Notes: generated by a model from the letters alone, not told the origin. Shown: positions 1 to 10,400, counted from the stretch's first letter. The stretch: 64,000 nt of DNA from Schaalia sp. 19OD2882 (GCF_018986735.1 NZ_CP065521.1:2499836-2563835), one strand, 5' to 3'. A program made the numbers and translations.

Positions 1-3000
1 CGCCTCACGCGCCCCGATTGCGGTGAATCCGGCTTCTGTTGCCGGTGGCCAGGTGACCACGGGGTATGCGGATGATCCGGTGAACACCGCGACCGGGAAT
101 TTCGTCGAGCCGGAGATTGATCTGGCGTTTGCGGGTGGGTGTTCGGCCTTGGCGTTCACCCGCATGTACAACTCGACCACCCGGGGTGTGGGTGGGTTCG
201 GACCGGGCTGGTCCAGCCCGGCTGATGAGCGTCTTGTCCTGGGGGACGAGGGTGCGGTGTGGCGCCGCGATGACGGCGCCGAGGTGGCCTTCCCACGCCT
301 TGGCGCGGGGTGGGACCGGGCGGTGGGGGCCAGCGTGTGGCTCACCCGCGAGGAAGGCTCCGAGGACCATGGCGGGGCAGTGTTCGTCATTTCCGATGCG
401 TTGGGCGCACGGTGGGCTTTCGACGAGGCCGGCCACCCCTTGTGGTCCTCGCGCGGCGCGGGCACGGTGGTGCGGCGCGTGTGGGACGGCAAGCGCTTGG
501 TGGCTCTGGTGCATGAGCGAGGCCGTCGCCTTGACGTGGAGTGGGAGGCCAGCGCATCGCGCGCGTACGCGCCTCGGATGGGCGTGTGGCCGAGTTCTCC
601 TATGACGAGGCCGGGCGCCTGGTGGAAGCCAGGGCCGATTCGGGGCGCCGCTCCTACGAGTGGGACGACGCCAGCGGCTTGGTGTGCCGTGTGGTGGATG
701 CCGACGGGGTGCGCGTGGTGGACAACACCTACGACGCCAAGGGACGTGTGGCCACCCAGACCTCGCCCCATGGGCGCATCTCGCGGTACGCGTACATGCC
801 GGGCCTGGTCACCGAGGTCTCCGACGAGGACGGGGCACGGGCGAACACGTGGGTCCATGACCCGATGGGCCGTTTGGTCAGTGTGACGGACGCCGAGGGA
901 GGCGAGCAACGGGCGTCGTGGGACCGGTGGGGCAACCAGGTGATGGTGACCCTGCGCGATGGTACGCGGGTGGTGCGCGAGTTCGACGATCGTGGCCGCA
1001 TGGTCACCGAAGCCGAGCCCGGGGTGCGCACCCACATGACGTGGGACGCTCTGGACCGCCTACGCCGGGTGAGCGTGACGCCCGAGGGCGGGCGCGAGGC
1101 CGTCACCGTGTTCGACTACGAGGGCGAGGGTCGGCACCCTTGCCGCATCACCGATCCCGAGGGCGGCCTGACCCAGGTGGAGTGGCGCGAGAACCTGATG
1201 GTGGGCGTGGTGGATCCGACGGGTCGGACCACCGAGTTGGAGTACGACACTTTCGGCGACATTGTCGCGGTGGTCAATGGTGCGGGCGAGCGCGCCACGC
1301 TGACTCGTGACGAGGCTGGGCGTGTGGTGGCTTCGACCTCTCCTGCGGGGCGGGTGACCCGCTTCGAGTACGACGAGCGCGGAGCGGTGGTGCGCCGCAT
1401 TGACCCTGACGGTGCCGCTTGGCGCTACGAGTACTCGGATGCTGGACGCTTGACGGCGACGGTGGACCCGCTGGGTGCCCGGTTGGAGGTCTTGCGTGAC
1501 GAGTCCGGCTCGGATGTCGGCTCGGTCGATGCGGTGGGCAGGCGATTGTCGAAGGAGATCGATGACCTGGGCAACACCAGTGCCGTGTCCTTGCCGGACG
1601 GGTCCCGCTGGGAGTTCGTCCACGACGCCTTGTCCCGAGTCAAGCAGGTCACGGATGCGTCGGGGGCGACGTGGTCCTTGGAGCACGATGCCGTGGGGCA
1701 TGTGGTGGCCGGGGTGGACCCGATGGGACTTCGCCGCCAGGCATCGATCGGAAGTGCGGGCTTCGGCGAGACGCTGAGCGACGGGACCTCCACGTGGACG
1801 ATGAAGCACGACCCACTGGGGCGCCTGATCGGCCAGGCCGGCCCCGATGGGGCCGCCACCGCGTGGCGTCATGACTTGTGTGGCCGGGTGGTAGAAATGG
1901 TCGACCCTGATGGGGGCCACACCCACCTCGAGCGTGACAAGGCGGGACGGGTCACCCGGGTCATCCTGCCCTCGGGCGCGTCGTATTCGTACGAGTACGA
2001 CCGGGCAGGCCGGTGGTGTGCGTCGGTGTCCACCGGCGGGGCCCGTTTCGGCATCGAATACGACCCCGACGGGCTGATCGTGGCGGAGACGTGGCCCACC
2101 GGCGAGGTCGTGACCACCGAGTACGACCTGTGTGGGCGACCCGTGCGCAGGGTCGAGCCCGGCAAAGGCGTGACCACCATGGCCTGGGACGCATGCGGGA
2201 GAGTGGCCCGCTTCCGCGACTCCTACCACGGCAGGGTCAAGTACGCCTACGACCCGGCAGGCCAGGTCATCGCCGTGACCAACGCCTTGGGTGGCACCAC
2301 CCGTCTGGACTACGACGAGGTCGGCAACCTCATCCGGGTCACCGACCCGGCCGGCGGGGTCACCACGCGCACCTTTGATGCGATGGGGCGTGTGGCCTCC
2401 TCCACCGACCCGTTGGGGCGCACCACCCGCTACACCTACGACGCGGTGGGACGCATGACCCGCTTGGTCGACCCGACAGGTGTGGAACGCAGGTGGGGCT
2501 TCGACCCGGCCGGCCGACCACAGAAACCGTGGGCGGACAATTGCGTCGCACCTACCACGTGGACCCGGCCGCGCGTTCCATGCGCGTGACGGACCACGTG
2601 GGCGATGAGTGCGAGGAATGGCAGTGGTGGTGGAATTGGCGTGGAGACTTGGTCCACAGCACCCAGGACGGCCTGCACACCAGGTGGGAACACGACCTCG
2701 ACGGGCGCCTGACCCGCTTGACCCGGCCTGATGGGGAGGCCACCCGTTTCGAGTACGACGCCGAGGGACGGGTGTGCGCCTTCACCCGTGACGGCGTGGG
2801 GCGCCTTGCCGTCGAACGCGACATGTTGGGGCGCACGGTTGCTGCACATGGGGACGGCATCCACGTCACGTGGCAGTGGGAGGGCGGGTTCCTCGCCCGC
2901 CAGGTCGTCCACCAGGACGGCCAGGCCACGGAGGTCACCTTCCAGCGCGACCAGAACGGCCGCATCCTGGCCCGTACCGTGGACGGGGCCACCACCAGCT

Positions 3001-4406
3001 ACACCTACGACGACGCCGGCCAACTCACCAGCGCCCGAACCCCCGATGGGAACCTGCACACCTTCACGTGGGACGTCCTTGGCCGCATGACCGGCCACGA
3101 CGGACCACCGGGCGCGTACCACTACAGTCACGACCAGGCTGGCCAGCTGGTACGGGCCATCGGCCCCGACGGCCAGGTGGACTACACCTACGACAACCTC
3201 GGCCGACGTGTGCGCGAACAGTGCCCCACCGGCCAACGCCGCTACACCTGGGACGAGAACGACCACCTCACAAAGGTCACGACCCTGGTCAAGGACGGCG
3301 ACCGCCTCCAGGCGGGCAAGGAATGGGAGTTGACCTGGGGCCCGGGCGGGGACTTGCGTTCCATCAACACCACCCCCCTTGTCTGGGACCACCACATGGG
3401 CATCCCCGTCCCCATCAGTGCTGGCAATGCGCGGGTGGATGTGGCCGCCGGATTGACATCCATCACCCAACTCGAGGGCGCAGATGGAACCCACGGTGCG
3501 AGCCCGGCCCACGGCACAGGTGACCCGGGTGAATGGACCTCGGGTCCGGCAGGTGGCGCCACCCGAACTGCCGTGGCTCCCACGTGGGCCACGACCTGGA
3601 ACGATCCGTGGGCGACCCCCACCGGGCTTGCGCGCGTGGGCGAAGGCGTCACCATCAGTTCTCGCGCCACACTCGGCTTTGACGCTCTGGAGATCATTGG
3701 GGCCCGCGTCTACGACCCCGCCACGGCCTCGTTCTTGTCGACCGACCCCCTTCTGGCACCCGCTGAAGCCGGGTGGGGGCACAACCCCTACTCCTACGCC
3801 GCGAACAACCCCATCGGCATGGCCGACCCGACGGGCCTCAAGCCCGTCACAGAGGAGCAACTCCACGCCTACGCCAACGCCCACTCGGGCGTGGTCAGCC
3901 AAGCCTGGAACGCGGCCTCAAGCTGGGTCAAGGACAACTGGCAGTACATTGCCGCGGCCGCGGTCGTCACCGCCGGCGTGGTCATGTGCGCCACCGGGGT
4001 CGGGGCGGGCATCGGCGCCGCCATCCTCATCGGCGCCGCCACCTCCGAAGCCTTCTCCGCCGGAGCCCAACTGGTCACCACCGGCACCATCGACCCCAAG
4101 CGTTTGGCCACCGACATTGCCATCGGTGGAGCCACCGGCCCCATCGGCAGCGGCGTGGGTTCAGCGGTGGGCGGGGCCTTGGCCCGCACAGGACTGTGCC
4201 AAGCAGGACGCAACATCCTCACCGGAGCCGCCTCGGCCGCCGTCGAAGGCGGCGTCTCAGGCGGCCTGGACTACCTGGCCGGCCCCGGCCCCCACAGCGT
4301 CGAAGGCTTCGTCACCAGCATGGGAACAGGCACCCTGCTGGGCGGCGCCTTCGGCGGTGGTGGTGCTGCCATCGCCAACCGCATGAAGGGCTTGACCGGG
4401 TGGGCC

Positions 4407-4823
4407 TGCTTCACAGGCGAGACCCCCGTCGTCATGGCCGATGGGACCCGCAAGCCCATCAAGGACATCGAGGTGGGCGAGCACGTCCTGGCCCACAACC
4501 CCCACACCGGAGCCGACGAGGCCCGCGAAGTCCTCCAAACCCACACCCACGACGACACACCGATCTGGCAGATCCACACCGGCGACCACGGGGTCATCCG
4601 CACCACCCGAACCCACCGCTTCTGGGTCCAGGGCAAAGGCTGGACCCGGGCCTGCGACCTCAATACCGGCGACCAGCTGCAGGCCACCCCGGACGCCCCC
4701 ACCACGCACGTCACCTCCGTGGAGGACACAGGCACCACCGCCACCGTCCACAACCTCACCATCCACGGCCTCACCAACTACTACGTGCAAACCACCACCG
4801 GCACCACAGTCCTCGCACACAAC
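4407..4823 (+). other. Hint (intein-like) self-cleavage domain of the RHS protein
   Basis: This segment starts at a Cys in CFTGETPVVMADG and ends in VLAHN. It has the Hint features: a nucleophilic Cys, IKDIEVGEHVLAHN, an internal TRTHRFWV block, NLTIHGLTNYYV and a terminal His-Asn. In polymorphic toxins such domains cut themselves and release the toxin tip. All key residues are present, so the release step should work if the full protein is made. Confidence 0.8.
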
Positions 4824-5192
4824 ACCTACGATCCAACGACCCCAGGCTTCTCACCGGCCATCGCGGTACAAGATGTTGCGCGCTCAGTGGCAGAGCAGGG
4901 TGAAGACGTGCTCAAGGCTGCCCTGTCACAAGCTCAATTGAGAGCGATGCAGCGCCATCCATGGCTGAGGCCGGTCTACTTGGGCACAGCAGTTCACAAT
5001 TTGACCGCGGACTCACTTGATGACATCTTTGGGCGAGGCGTCTTCAAGTACAATGCCAGCAACGGCCCCGATTTCATTTACACGCCGACCGGCACCAATA
5101 TCGAATTGTCAACCATCAAAGGCCTTGAGAAGCACATCATGAAAGCCGCCACAGATCCACGTTATGCAGACTGCTTTTTCGTGACAGACTAG
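4824..5192 (+). other. C-terminal toxin tip, putative PD-(D/E)XK-fold nuclease
   Basis: About 122 residues after the Hint domain. The middle carries GRGVFKYNASNGPDFIYT followed by GTNIELSTIKG. A GPDF aspartate about ten residues before an (I/V)E(L)-type glutamate resembles restriction-endonuclease-fold toxin families, but the usual Lys after the Glu is not obvious (ELSTIK). Base composition becomes visibly more AT-rich from about 4830, as is common for exchangeable toxin tips. The fold call is inference from motif spacing only; another nuclease or an unrelated toxin is possible. Confidence 0.45.
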
Positions 5193-5247
5193 CAAACCAC
5201 CGACATTGCAGCCATGGAATCACGGAAGAAAGGTGGGCCAATAGGAC

Positions 5248-5982
5248 ATGTACATCTTGAACATGCCACACAATCTGGGCACGATGCTCACCAGTGACAC
5301 ACAGAGAGTGGTTGGCGAGGACTGGTCGAATGCGAAAGTTGATGAGTTCGCCGTCAATGGAACCTTGTTCGAGGACTGCATATTCGACCGACTCAGGGTG
5401 AAACAATTCAATACCGGCGGACTTGGAGTGGTGACCGAGTTTGTCAACTGCTCCTTCGAAGATGCCAACATCATTTTCCGCTCAAGCAATCCCGCCAGCT
5501 TCATTGACTGTTCATTTCGAGGCGCGCGACTGCGTGGAATTAACCATGACAGACTCACCCTGATTGACTGCGACTTTCGGGAGGCAGTCCTACGCCAGTG
5601 CATCTTTCGTGCGCACTCGATTCTCTCCAAGCATGAGGACTCAAACCCAATCCCTAACGAAATTCGCGGAAACAATTTCTCAACTGCCACGCTCGTCGAC
5701 TGCGCATTCCGCCTTGGGGTGGACCTGACCCTGCAACAAATGCCCACAGGTGCAGACTATGCTTGGACGCCCGATGGAGACAAGGCTTTGGACCGGGTCG
5801 AAGCACTCGTCAACTCCTGGTGCGACACCTTCCCTGAAGACCATGAGGAATTCGAAGGCTGGCTTGAAATCTGGCGCGAGGACTTGCAAAACGGACAGCA
5901 CCATCTGTTTGTGACACACCACAAACCAACAATGAGTGAGCGAGGTTTCGCGCAGATCCGGCAGGCGATTCTGAACACATGA
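5248..5982 (+). CDS. Pentapeptide-repeat protein, probable immunity protein
   Basis: A 244-residue soluble protein lying 56 bases behind the RHS toxin tip on the same strand. It shows spaced pentapeptide-repeat cores (FEDCIFDRL, FVNCSFEDA, FIDCSFRGA, LIDCDFREA, LVDCAFRL) over residues about 35-170. The C-terminal 70 residues are acidic and repeat-free. Pentapeptide proteins form a right-handed beta helix; some shield DNA gyrase, others occur as immunity proteins. The position next to the toxin and the similar low-GC composition argue for immunity. A GGAAG-AAAGG stretch precedes the start; an alternative Met at residue 7 is possible. Confidence 0.65.
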   Translation: MYILNMPHNLGTMLTSDTQRVVGEDWSNAKVDEFAVNGTLFEDCIFDRLRVKQFNTGGLGVVTEFVNCSFEDANIIFRSSNPASFIDCSFRGARLRGINHDRLTLIDCDFREAVLRQCIFRAHSILSKHEDSNPIPNEIRGNNFSTATLVDCAFRLGVDLTLQQMPTGADYAWTPDGDKALDRVEALVNSWCDTFPEDHEEFEGWLEIWREDLQNGQHHLFVTHHKPTMSERGFAQIRQAILNT

Positions 5983-6042
5983 GTGTTCAGGGCAGATTCG
6001 ACAAATCGCTCAATCCTGACTCAAGCAACTTGAGTGACCCGG

Positions 6043-6282
6043 TTAGGGGGTTGAGTCGATTCCGAGGGTGGTGAGGATGGTGCGGGTGTCGCGGTTGAGG
6101 GGTCTGCGGCGGTGTAGGCGTGGGCGCCCGGGCGGATGGTGATTTCTTGGAGGGGGCGTAGGGTTCGCGCGAGTTTCTTGATGCTGATGCCGGTGGCGGT
6201 TTGGAAGTGGCGGGTCACGGCCAGGGCGGTGATGACTGACATGCACACTGCTTTTTGGACAGGTGATCGAGAGGAGATTGAG
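6043..6282 (-). mobile_element. IS1634-like (IS4-type) transposase, C-terminal relic
   Basis: Read on the minus strand, this gives ITALAVTRHFQTATG then ISIKKLARTLRPLQEI and AYTAADPLNRDTRTIL, the typical end of IS1634-family transposases. A frameshift near 6110 separates the two halves, and everything upstream of the conserved ALAV block is missing. It is a dead fragment. No inverted repeats were identified. Confidence 0.6.
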
Positions 6283-6594
6283 GTGGGTTCTGAGGGCGGA
6301 CTGTGTGTCGGAGATGCCGAGTTCTTGCGCGAGCACCTGGACGAGGTGGAAGCCATGATGGCTCCCGAGAAGTGGAACGACTTCCGACGCGATGTTCAGC
6401 GCGCCGCAGTCGAACAGCAGAAGAAGGAGAATTCCGTTCGCCACGGGACTGCGTTTGAAGGTGTTTTGCGTTTGAGTTCGGGGAGGATGTCGCTGGCGGG
6501 TTTGGTCCAAGAAAACAGTGTGCTGTGATGGTTCTGTCGCGTGTCAAACCATGTGGCGGGGCTGTTGTGCAGGTCCTGAAGGAGTGTTCGGCCA
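6283..6594. other. Gene-free or fragmentary stretch between IS relics
   Basis: On the plus strand, 6280-6528 reads as a charged helical peptide (DAEFLREHLDEVEAMM, RRDVQRAAVEQQKKEN) without a credible start. It could be the remains of a small gene. No family is recognised and no promoter or hairpin stands out. Confidence 0.3.
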
Positions 6595-7235
6595 TGGGTG
6601 GGTCACCGTCCATTCCGGCGCAGATGAAGACCCGGATCGTGTTGAGTGTGCTGGCCGGCGAGGTCTCGGTCGTCGAGGCCGCACGCAGGGAGAAGGCCAC
6701 TGAGCAGTCGATCGGCAGGTGGAAGGGGTCACTTCCTGGAGGCCGAGCGAGCCGCACTGGTGGCAGGCCGATCTGGCCGGTCCTCACGTGAACAGCACTC
6801 GGGTGGCCTCGGGTGGCTGAACCGACCCCGGGCGCTGGGTGAAGCCCACCTGGAGGTGCGGGTGTGGAACAAGGTCAGCCGAGGGCCGCTTGGGCCCCTC
6901 ACAGGACCTCGAGGTGATCCGCGTGGAGGCGGTCATGTCGAGGGCGAGGTTGTGCGGGCTGCTCGACATGCCCGAACGCACTTGGCGCCGTTGACAGGCC
7001 AAAACCCGCGCTGCGGCCCCTGTGAGGGGCCCATGACCGCCTCCTGCCCGTCAAGGGGTGCGAGACCTCGTCCTCAAGCACGCATTGACTCACCCGGCGT
7101 GAGAGCACCGTAAGATCTGGGCGAAGGTGCACCACGAGGGTCACGAGGTCTCCGTCCACAGTCTTGCATCCGCTGCGCGATGAGGGCCTGATCCTTTCCG
7201 CAGGCCACCAGAAGGAACACCGCAGACGGAAACAA
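6595..7235 (+). mobile_element. IS3/IS481-like transposase relic
   Basis: The start encodes a helix-turn-helix module (IPAQMKTRIVLSVLAGEVS, VVEAARREKATEQSIGRWK). A frame change near 6729 leads to FLEAERAALVAGRSGRS. Later frames give DLEVIRVEAVMSRARLCGLL, then LTHPA.EHRKIWAKVHHEG and RDEGLIL, the region before the DDE integrase core in this family. Several frameshifts and stops are present and the catalytic core is absent, so it cannot transpose. Confidence 0.6.
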
Positions 7236-7294
7236 CGCAGCACTTCGCGCAGACTCCAACGCAGCACTCAGACAATCAGTAAGGGATCTTTTCC

Positions 7295-7798
7295 ATGGAA
7301 ACCGTTGACCTCCCCCTCGCACCGGAGCCCCCATCCCTTGGAGGGGCCACTGACCTCCTTGGCATGTTGGGTGAACACCCGCAGCTCCACCATCTACCGG
7401 AGGTGGAAGTCTTTGCTCCGATCACCCCGGCCCGGTGGATCGCGGACCAGAGCGCCCTCGTCTTCGCCCGAGGACGTGTCGGAGAACGCCTGGCACTGGA
7501 CGCACACACGGGAGGCGTGGTCGTCCTCGTCGACATGGACGAGCACCCAAGGCCGGTCAACTCCAGCCTGGAGGCGTACAACGCCTGCGTGGACGCTCTC
7601 GCCTTCGGCGCCCCCTACAACGACGACCCCGACAGCGACCAGGACCCGCTGACAGAGGCGACCCTGGCCCTGCTGCGCACATTCGAGGAGATCGACCCGG
7701 GTTGCGCCGATGACGACCGTTTCTGGAGTGAGATCGCCTGGGACGTGTCCATGGGAAGCTGGTCCTCAGACGACCTGACCCGTAGTCGGCCAGTCTGA
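7295..7798 (+). CDS. SUKH-4-like immunity protein
   Basis: A 167-residue acidic soluble protein. The block RLALDAHTGGVVVLVDMDEH then RPVNSSLEAYNACVDAL, followed by an Asp-rich linker and LLRTFEEIDPGCADDDRFW, matches the layout of the SUKH-4 group (a beta-strand residue-type report, then VNSSLEAF, then a short helix). SUKH proteins neutralise diverse nuclease and RHS toxins. It has no visible cognate toxin here, so it may be an orphan immunity gene. AAGGGA lies about 9 bases before the ATG. A second, truncated copy of its C-terminus lies at 12924-13055. Confidence 0.55.
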   Translation: METVDLPLAPEPPSLGGATDLLGMLGEHPQLHHLPEVEVFAPITPARWIADQSALVFARGRVGERLALDAHTGGVVVLVDMDEHPRPVNSSLEAYNACVDALAFGAPYNDDPDSDQDPLTEATLALLRTFEEIDPGCADDDRFWSEIAWDVSMGSWSSDDLTRSRPV

Positions 7799-7871
7799 CG
7801 AGAGGGAGCCGAAACACTCCGCTGGGAATGCAAGCGGACCTACGGGGGCACGCCCGGTCAGAGACTTCGGT

Positions 7872-8114
7872 GTGTCAGTCGGTTCAAGCATTGTTGGTGG
7901 CGGTCCGCTTCCGCAGAGCCCGAAGGACGCGGCAAACGGAGCCTCAACTTTCCTTAGTGCAACTGATGCGCGACAACTACTCAAGAGCGGTAAACTCCAT
8001 GAGCCAACCGAGAGAACAACCTTCCGGAAGGACTTGCGGTACACGCAGACGGTGCGGATGTTGGCGGAGATGCGCCGCAGGGGCACCGAACGATTTTCCC
8101 AACAGTTCAGATGA
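7872..8114 (+). CDS. Small protein, possible orphan toxin C-terminus
   Basis: An 80-residue reading frame with a GTG start. The C-terminal half is strongly basic (TDARQLLKSGKLHEP, RKDLRYTQTVRMLAEMRRRG), as in many RHS toxin tips, and its stop overlaps the ATG of the next frame (ATGA at 8111-8114). The composition is less GC-rich than the housekeeping genes. No family is recognised. It may be a toxin tip cut from its RHS shell, which would fit the neighbouring immunity-like genes, but the start is uncertain and it may be non-functional. Confidence 0.35.
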   Translation: MSVGSSIVGGGPLPQSPKDAANGASTFLSATDARQLLKSGKLHEPTERTTFRKDLRYTQTVRMLAEMRRRGTERFSQQFR

Positions 8115-8580
8115 CAGCAGACGAGTTCAACGAAAAGCTGAAATATCTTCCTTGGAACCGTATTTCAGAAGGATGATAAGTACGCAACCCGCACAGCAGA
8201 TCATTCAGCGTTCGTGCAACCTCGCCTGGGAATCCACGAGGCTGCTTGCTCAGAGCGACGCCCGGCTTCAGCTCTACGAGGTGCTGAGATCCTGGATCGA
8301 GCCCACACCCGGCGAACACCCCACCGCGCCACTACGCCGTCGATTCGCGGATGTGGCCATGCTCGCCGGTCATCTCTCGACAGATGACTTTGCCCGCTTG
8401 TGTCCCCTGATACTTCCCACCCTGTTCATGGACAAGCGGCGCGGAACGATGCTGCGCTTGCTCGGTCACCTGAGTTTCGACCAGATGCGCTCGATCGGCT
8501 CCCCGTATCGAGGAGGAGGTCAACAGTCCCATCCAGGACTACTGGACCTACTGGGATGCCGCAGTCGTGCGCCACTGCCT
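8111..8580 (+). pseudogene. Broken gene, possible immunity protein
   Basis: The first frame (MTADEFNEKLKYLPWNRISEG) overlaps the previous stop and ends at 8176. From about 8165 a second frame continues as QQIIQRSCNLAWESTRLLAQ, then LQLYEVLRSWIEPTPGEHP and GHLSTDDFARLCPLILPTLF up to about 8490. A third frame carries IEEEVNSPIQDYWTYWDAA. The residues look like one helical soluble protein split by at least two frameshifts. Family not recognised; the overlap with the small basic protein upstream suggests an immunity role. Confidence 0.4.
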
Positions 8581-8585
8581 AGTGG

Positions 8586-8880
8586 TTGTACGAGGAGCGA
8601 GACCGAGTCATCGAGAAGGCGCGAGCCCACGAAGACCCGGAATCGCCCGTGCTGATCTCCCCGGAGGTCGACGACTCCTCGTGGGAGACTCGCAAGGTCG
8701 AGGTCTTCCCCGACGGGCGGATGGGGTTCGCCACCGCCGATCACGAGGTCGGGGGTTCCATCCGCGCGGAGGTTCCCCAGCCGTGCCTGGACGACATCAA
8801 TGCCGAAAGCGAGTTCAACGCCGTGACCATCGATGCCCGCACCTTCGAGGTTTTGTGGTCACTGGCCCACCGCGACGAAG
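8586..8880 (+). pseudogene. DUF6881-like domain fragment
   Basis: This frame reads ESPVLISPEVDDSSWETRKV then EVFPDGRMGFA, CLDDINAESEF and FEVLW. The pattern of a W-E-xRKVEVF strand, DGR, then an I-N-A-x-x-EF helix is typical of DUF6881 proteins, which often sit in toxin-immunity loci. The normal N-terminal strand is replaced by unrelated sequence (RDRVIEKARAHE), and the frame then runs into out-of-frame sequence. It is probably a remnant left by recombination. Confidence 0.45.
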
Positions 8881-9190
8881 GACGACCACGACCCCTGACG
8901 AGTTCTCCCGATTCCTCATTGACGAGGGCGTGCGCGAAGACAGTTTCGTCCACCGTCTTCGCTTCATCAGTTTCGATCCCGAGGGCGCCCGGCGCACCCT
9001 GGAAGCCGTGCGCGCCCTCGCAGACGCGCTGCCCGCGCAGGTCAACGCGCAGGCGGTTTCGGACCTCATGTACCTGCCGATTCTGGCGTACTGGCGACCC
9101 GACGCTTTGCCGGAGGAACAGCAGTCACAGCTCGACGTCTTCGTCGGCGACCTGTTCGACGCATTGCTGCCCCTGCAATCCAATCACTGA
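8855..9190 (+). CDS. Hypothetical protein fragment in the immunity cluster
   Basis: This frame encodes DEFSRFLIDEGVREDSFVHR then FISFDPEGARRTLEAVRALA and ends PEEQQSQLDVFVGDLFDALL. It is a soluble acidic helical protein of at most 111 residues. The apparent GTG start lies inside the preceding fragment, so the true N-terminus may be lost. No family is recognised. Neighbours suggest another orphan immunity gene or a piece of one. Confidence 0.4.
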   Translation: MVTGPPRRRTTTTPDEFSRFLIDEGVREDSFVHRLRFISFDPEGARRTLEAVRALADALPAQVNAQAVSDLMYLPILAYWRPDALPEEQQSQLDVFVGDLFDALLPLQSNH

Positions 9191-9530
9191 CGGCCGCTAC
9201 GCGGAAGGACCTGCCATGAACGACCTGCCGCCAAGCGGTGACCAGGCGGATCGGGGAGCAAACCAAGAAGTCCGGCGAGGAGCCTGACGCCTTCTAGCGG
9301 GCGGAACTGGTTGCCAAGATCGAGACAGAAGAGAAAGTGCGCGGGACACGCAAAGTGTTCGCAGCCTTTGACTACCCCTTCAGTGTTTCGAGGAGCCTGT
9401 CGGCGATATGGGGCTCTTTGCCGTTGAGTGTGGGGTAAGGGCGGCGCGCCGAAACGTTGGGGTGCACCGGGTAGGGGTCGAAGCCCTTGAGGATCAGAGG
9501 ACTTCTACCTCTTTTGATCGTAAGGACCTC
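9191..9530. other. Gene-free stretch before an ISL3 relic
   Basis: No supported gene. Short open frames exist on both strands. One on the minus strand ends in ARRPYPTLNGKEPHIADRLL, which could be the tail of another decayed mobile-element gene, but no family could be named. No clear terminal inverted repeat was found. Confidence 0.3.
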
Positions 9531-10400
9531 GACGTGGATGAGCCGACTTCGTGCTGTTGTCAGAGCGACCATTGCGAGCGATGCGACTTGCTGGCTGGGT
9601 TGCCAGGACTGAACGCGATCTCGGTTGTGCGTGAGGGCGGTGACGCGTTGACGATCACGGTGGATTCGCCGCCGACAGTGATGGGCTGCCGAGGATGCGG
9701 GGGCATCACCCACGCTCATGGCCGGGCCGCTGTGTACCAAATTGATGCGCCAGCTTTCAGTCCACCGATGCGGATCGTGTGGCGCAAGCGCCGCTGGCTT
9801 TGCCCAGAGGTCTGCTGCCGGGTCACTTCGTTCGTCAAGCAGGACGAGAACATCGTGGTGCCGTGCGCGAAGTTGACGGCGCGAGCGGCTCGATGGGCGA
9901 TCGAGCAGACCAATCGCGAGCACGCCTCGTCAACGGTGTCCGACGCCAGCTTGGCTGCGGCTGGCGTACGGTGTGGGACGCGATCAAACCACTCCTACAG
10001 GCTGCGGCCCAGGACCCGGCCCGGTTCGAGGAGGTCACCCGACCTCAGGGGGGCGAACACATCAGGCACCACGTGTCCACCAAGCCGATCGAGGACGGCG
10101 GGCGTGGCCCGAAAGAGCTGACCGAGATAGTCGATGTGTCCCTGCACCCCGACAGCGCAGGAGAGCTCAGGGTCAGGGCGCGACTACTGGACCTCGTCCC
10201 GGACCGCTCTGCTCTGACCTACTGCAGGTGGCTGAGCGATCGCGGCGATCTCTTCCGGGCGCAGGTTGAGGTGGCAACACTCGACCCATTCCACGGGCAC
10301 AAGAACACCATCGATGACCAGCACGAGGACGCCCGCTCGATCCTGGATGCCTTCCATGTTGTCAAGCTCGCCAGCGCCACCTCTTGGCTGATCGGAGTGC
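9531..10400 (+). mobile_element. ISL3-family transposase relic (5' two thirds)
   Basis: It reads CDLLAGLPGLNAISVV, then GCRGCGG (zinc-finger-like), RIVWRKRRWLCPEVCC and LTARAARWAIEQTNREHAS. After a frameshift near 9945 it continues QLGCGWRTVWDAIKPLLQA, RGPKELTEIVDVS, ARLLDLVPDRSALTY, EVATLDPFHGHKNTIDD and LDAFHVVKLA. These are the ordered blocks of ISL3 transposases. The remaining third of the protein is absent after about 10385. The element is inactive. Confidence 0.7.

Larger units (their letters stand above)
1..5192 (+). pseudogene. RHS/YD-repeat polymorphic toxin, 5' partial, two frameshifts
   Basis: A very large secreted or surface RHS toxin that runs off the left edge. Seen in order: a DUF6531-like start (DPVNTATGNF, about base 80), many YD repeats of the YDxxGR type, the RHS core signature ending near 3840 (FLSTDPL, NPIGMADPTGL), a hydrophobic pre-toxin stretch (3940-4390), a Hint domain and a variable tip. 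RHS shells enclose a toxic C-terminus delivered to rival cells. The reading frame shifts by -1 at about 545-550 and again at about 2512-2520; homologous YD sequence continues across both points in the next frame. The three frame segments are about 2-547, 547-2518 and 2517-5192. Either the gene is decayed, or the assembly lost one base at each site. No signal peptide can be judged because the 5' end is outside. Confidence 0.85.

Noticed and set aside
2436..3902. Minus-strand frame inside the RHS gene
   Set aside because: Antisense of YD repeats; low-complexity translation without motifs.
9372..9923. Minus-strand frame over the ISL3 relic
   Set aside because: Overlaps the ISL3 transposase read on the other strand. 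Only its last 45 codons lie outside, and they match no family I can name.
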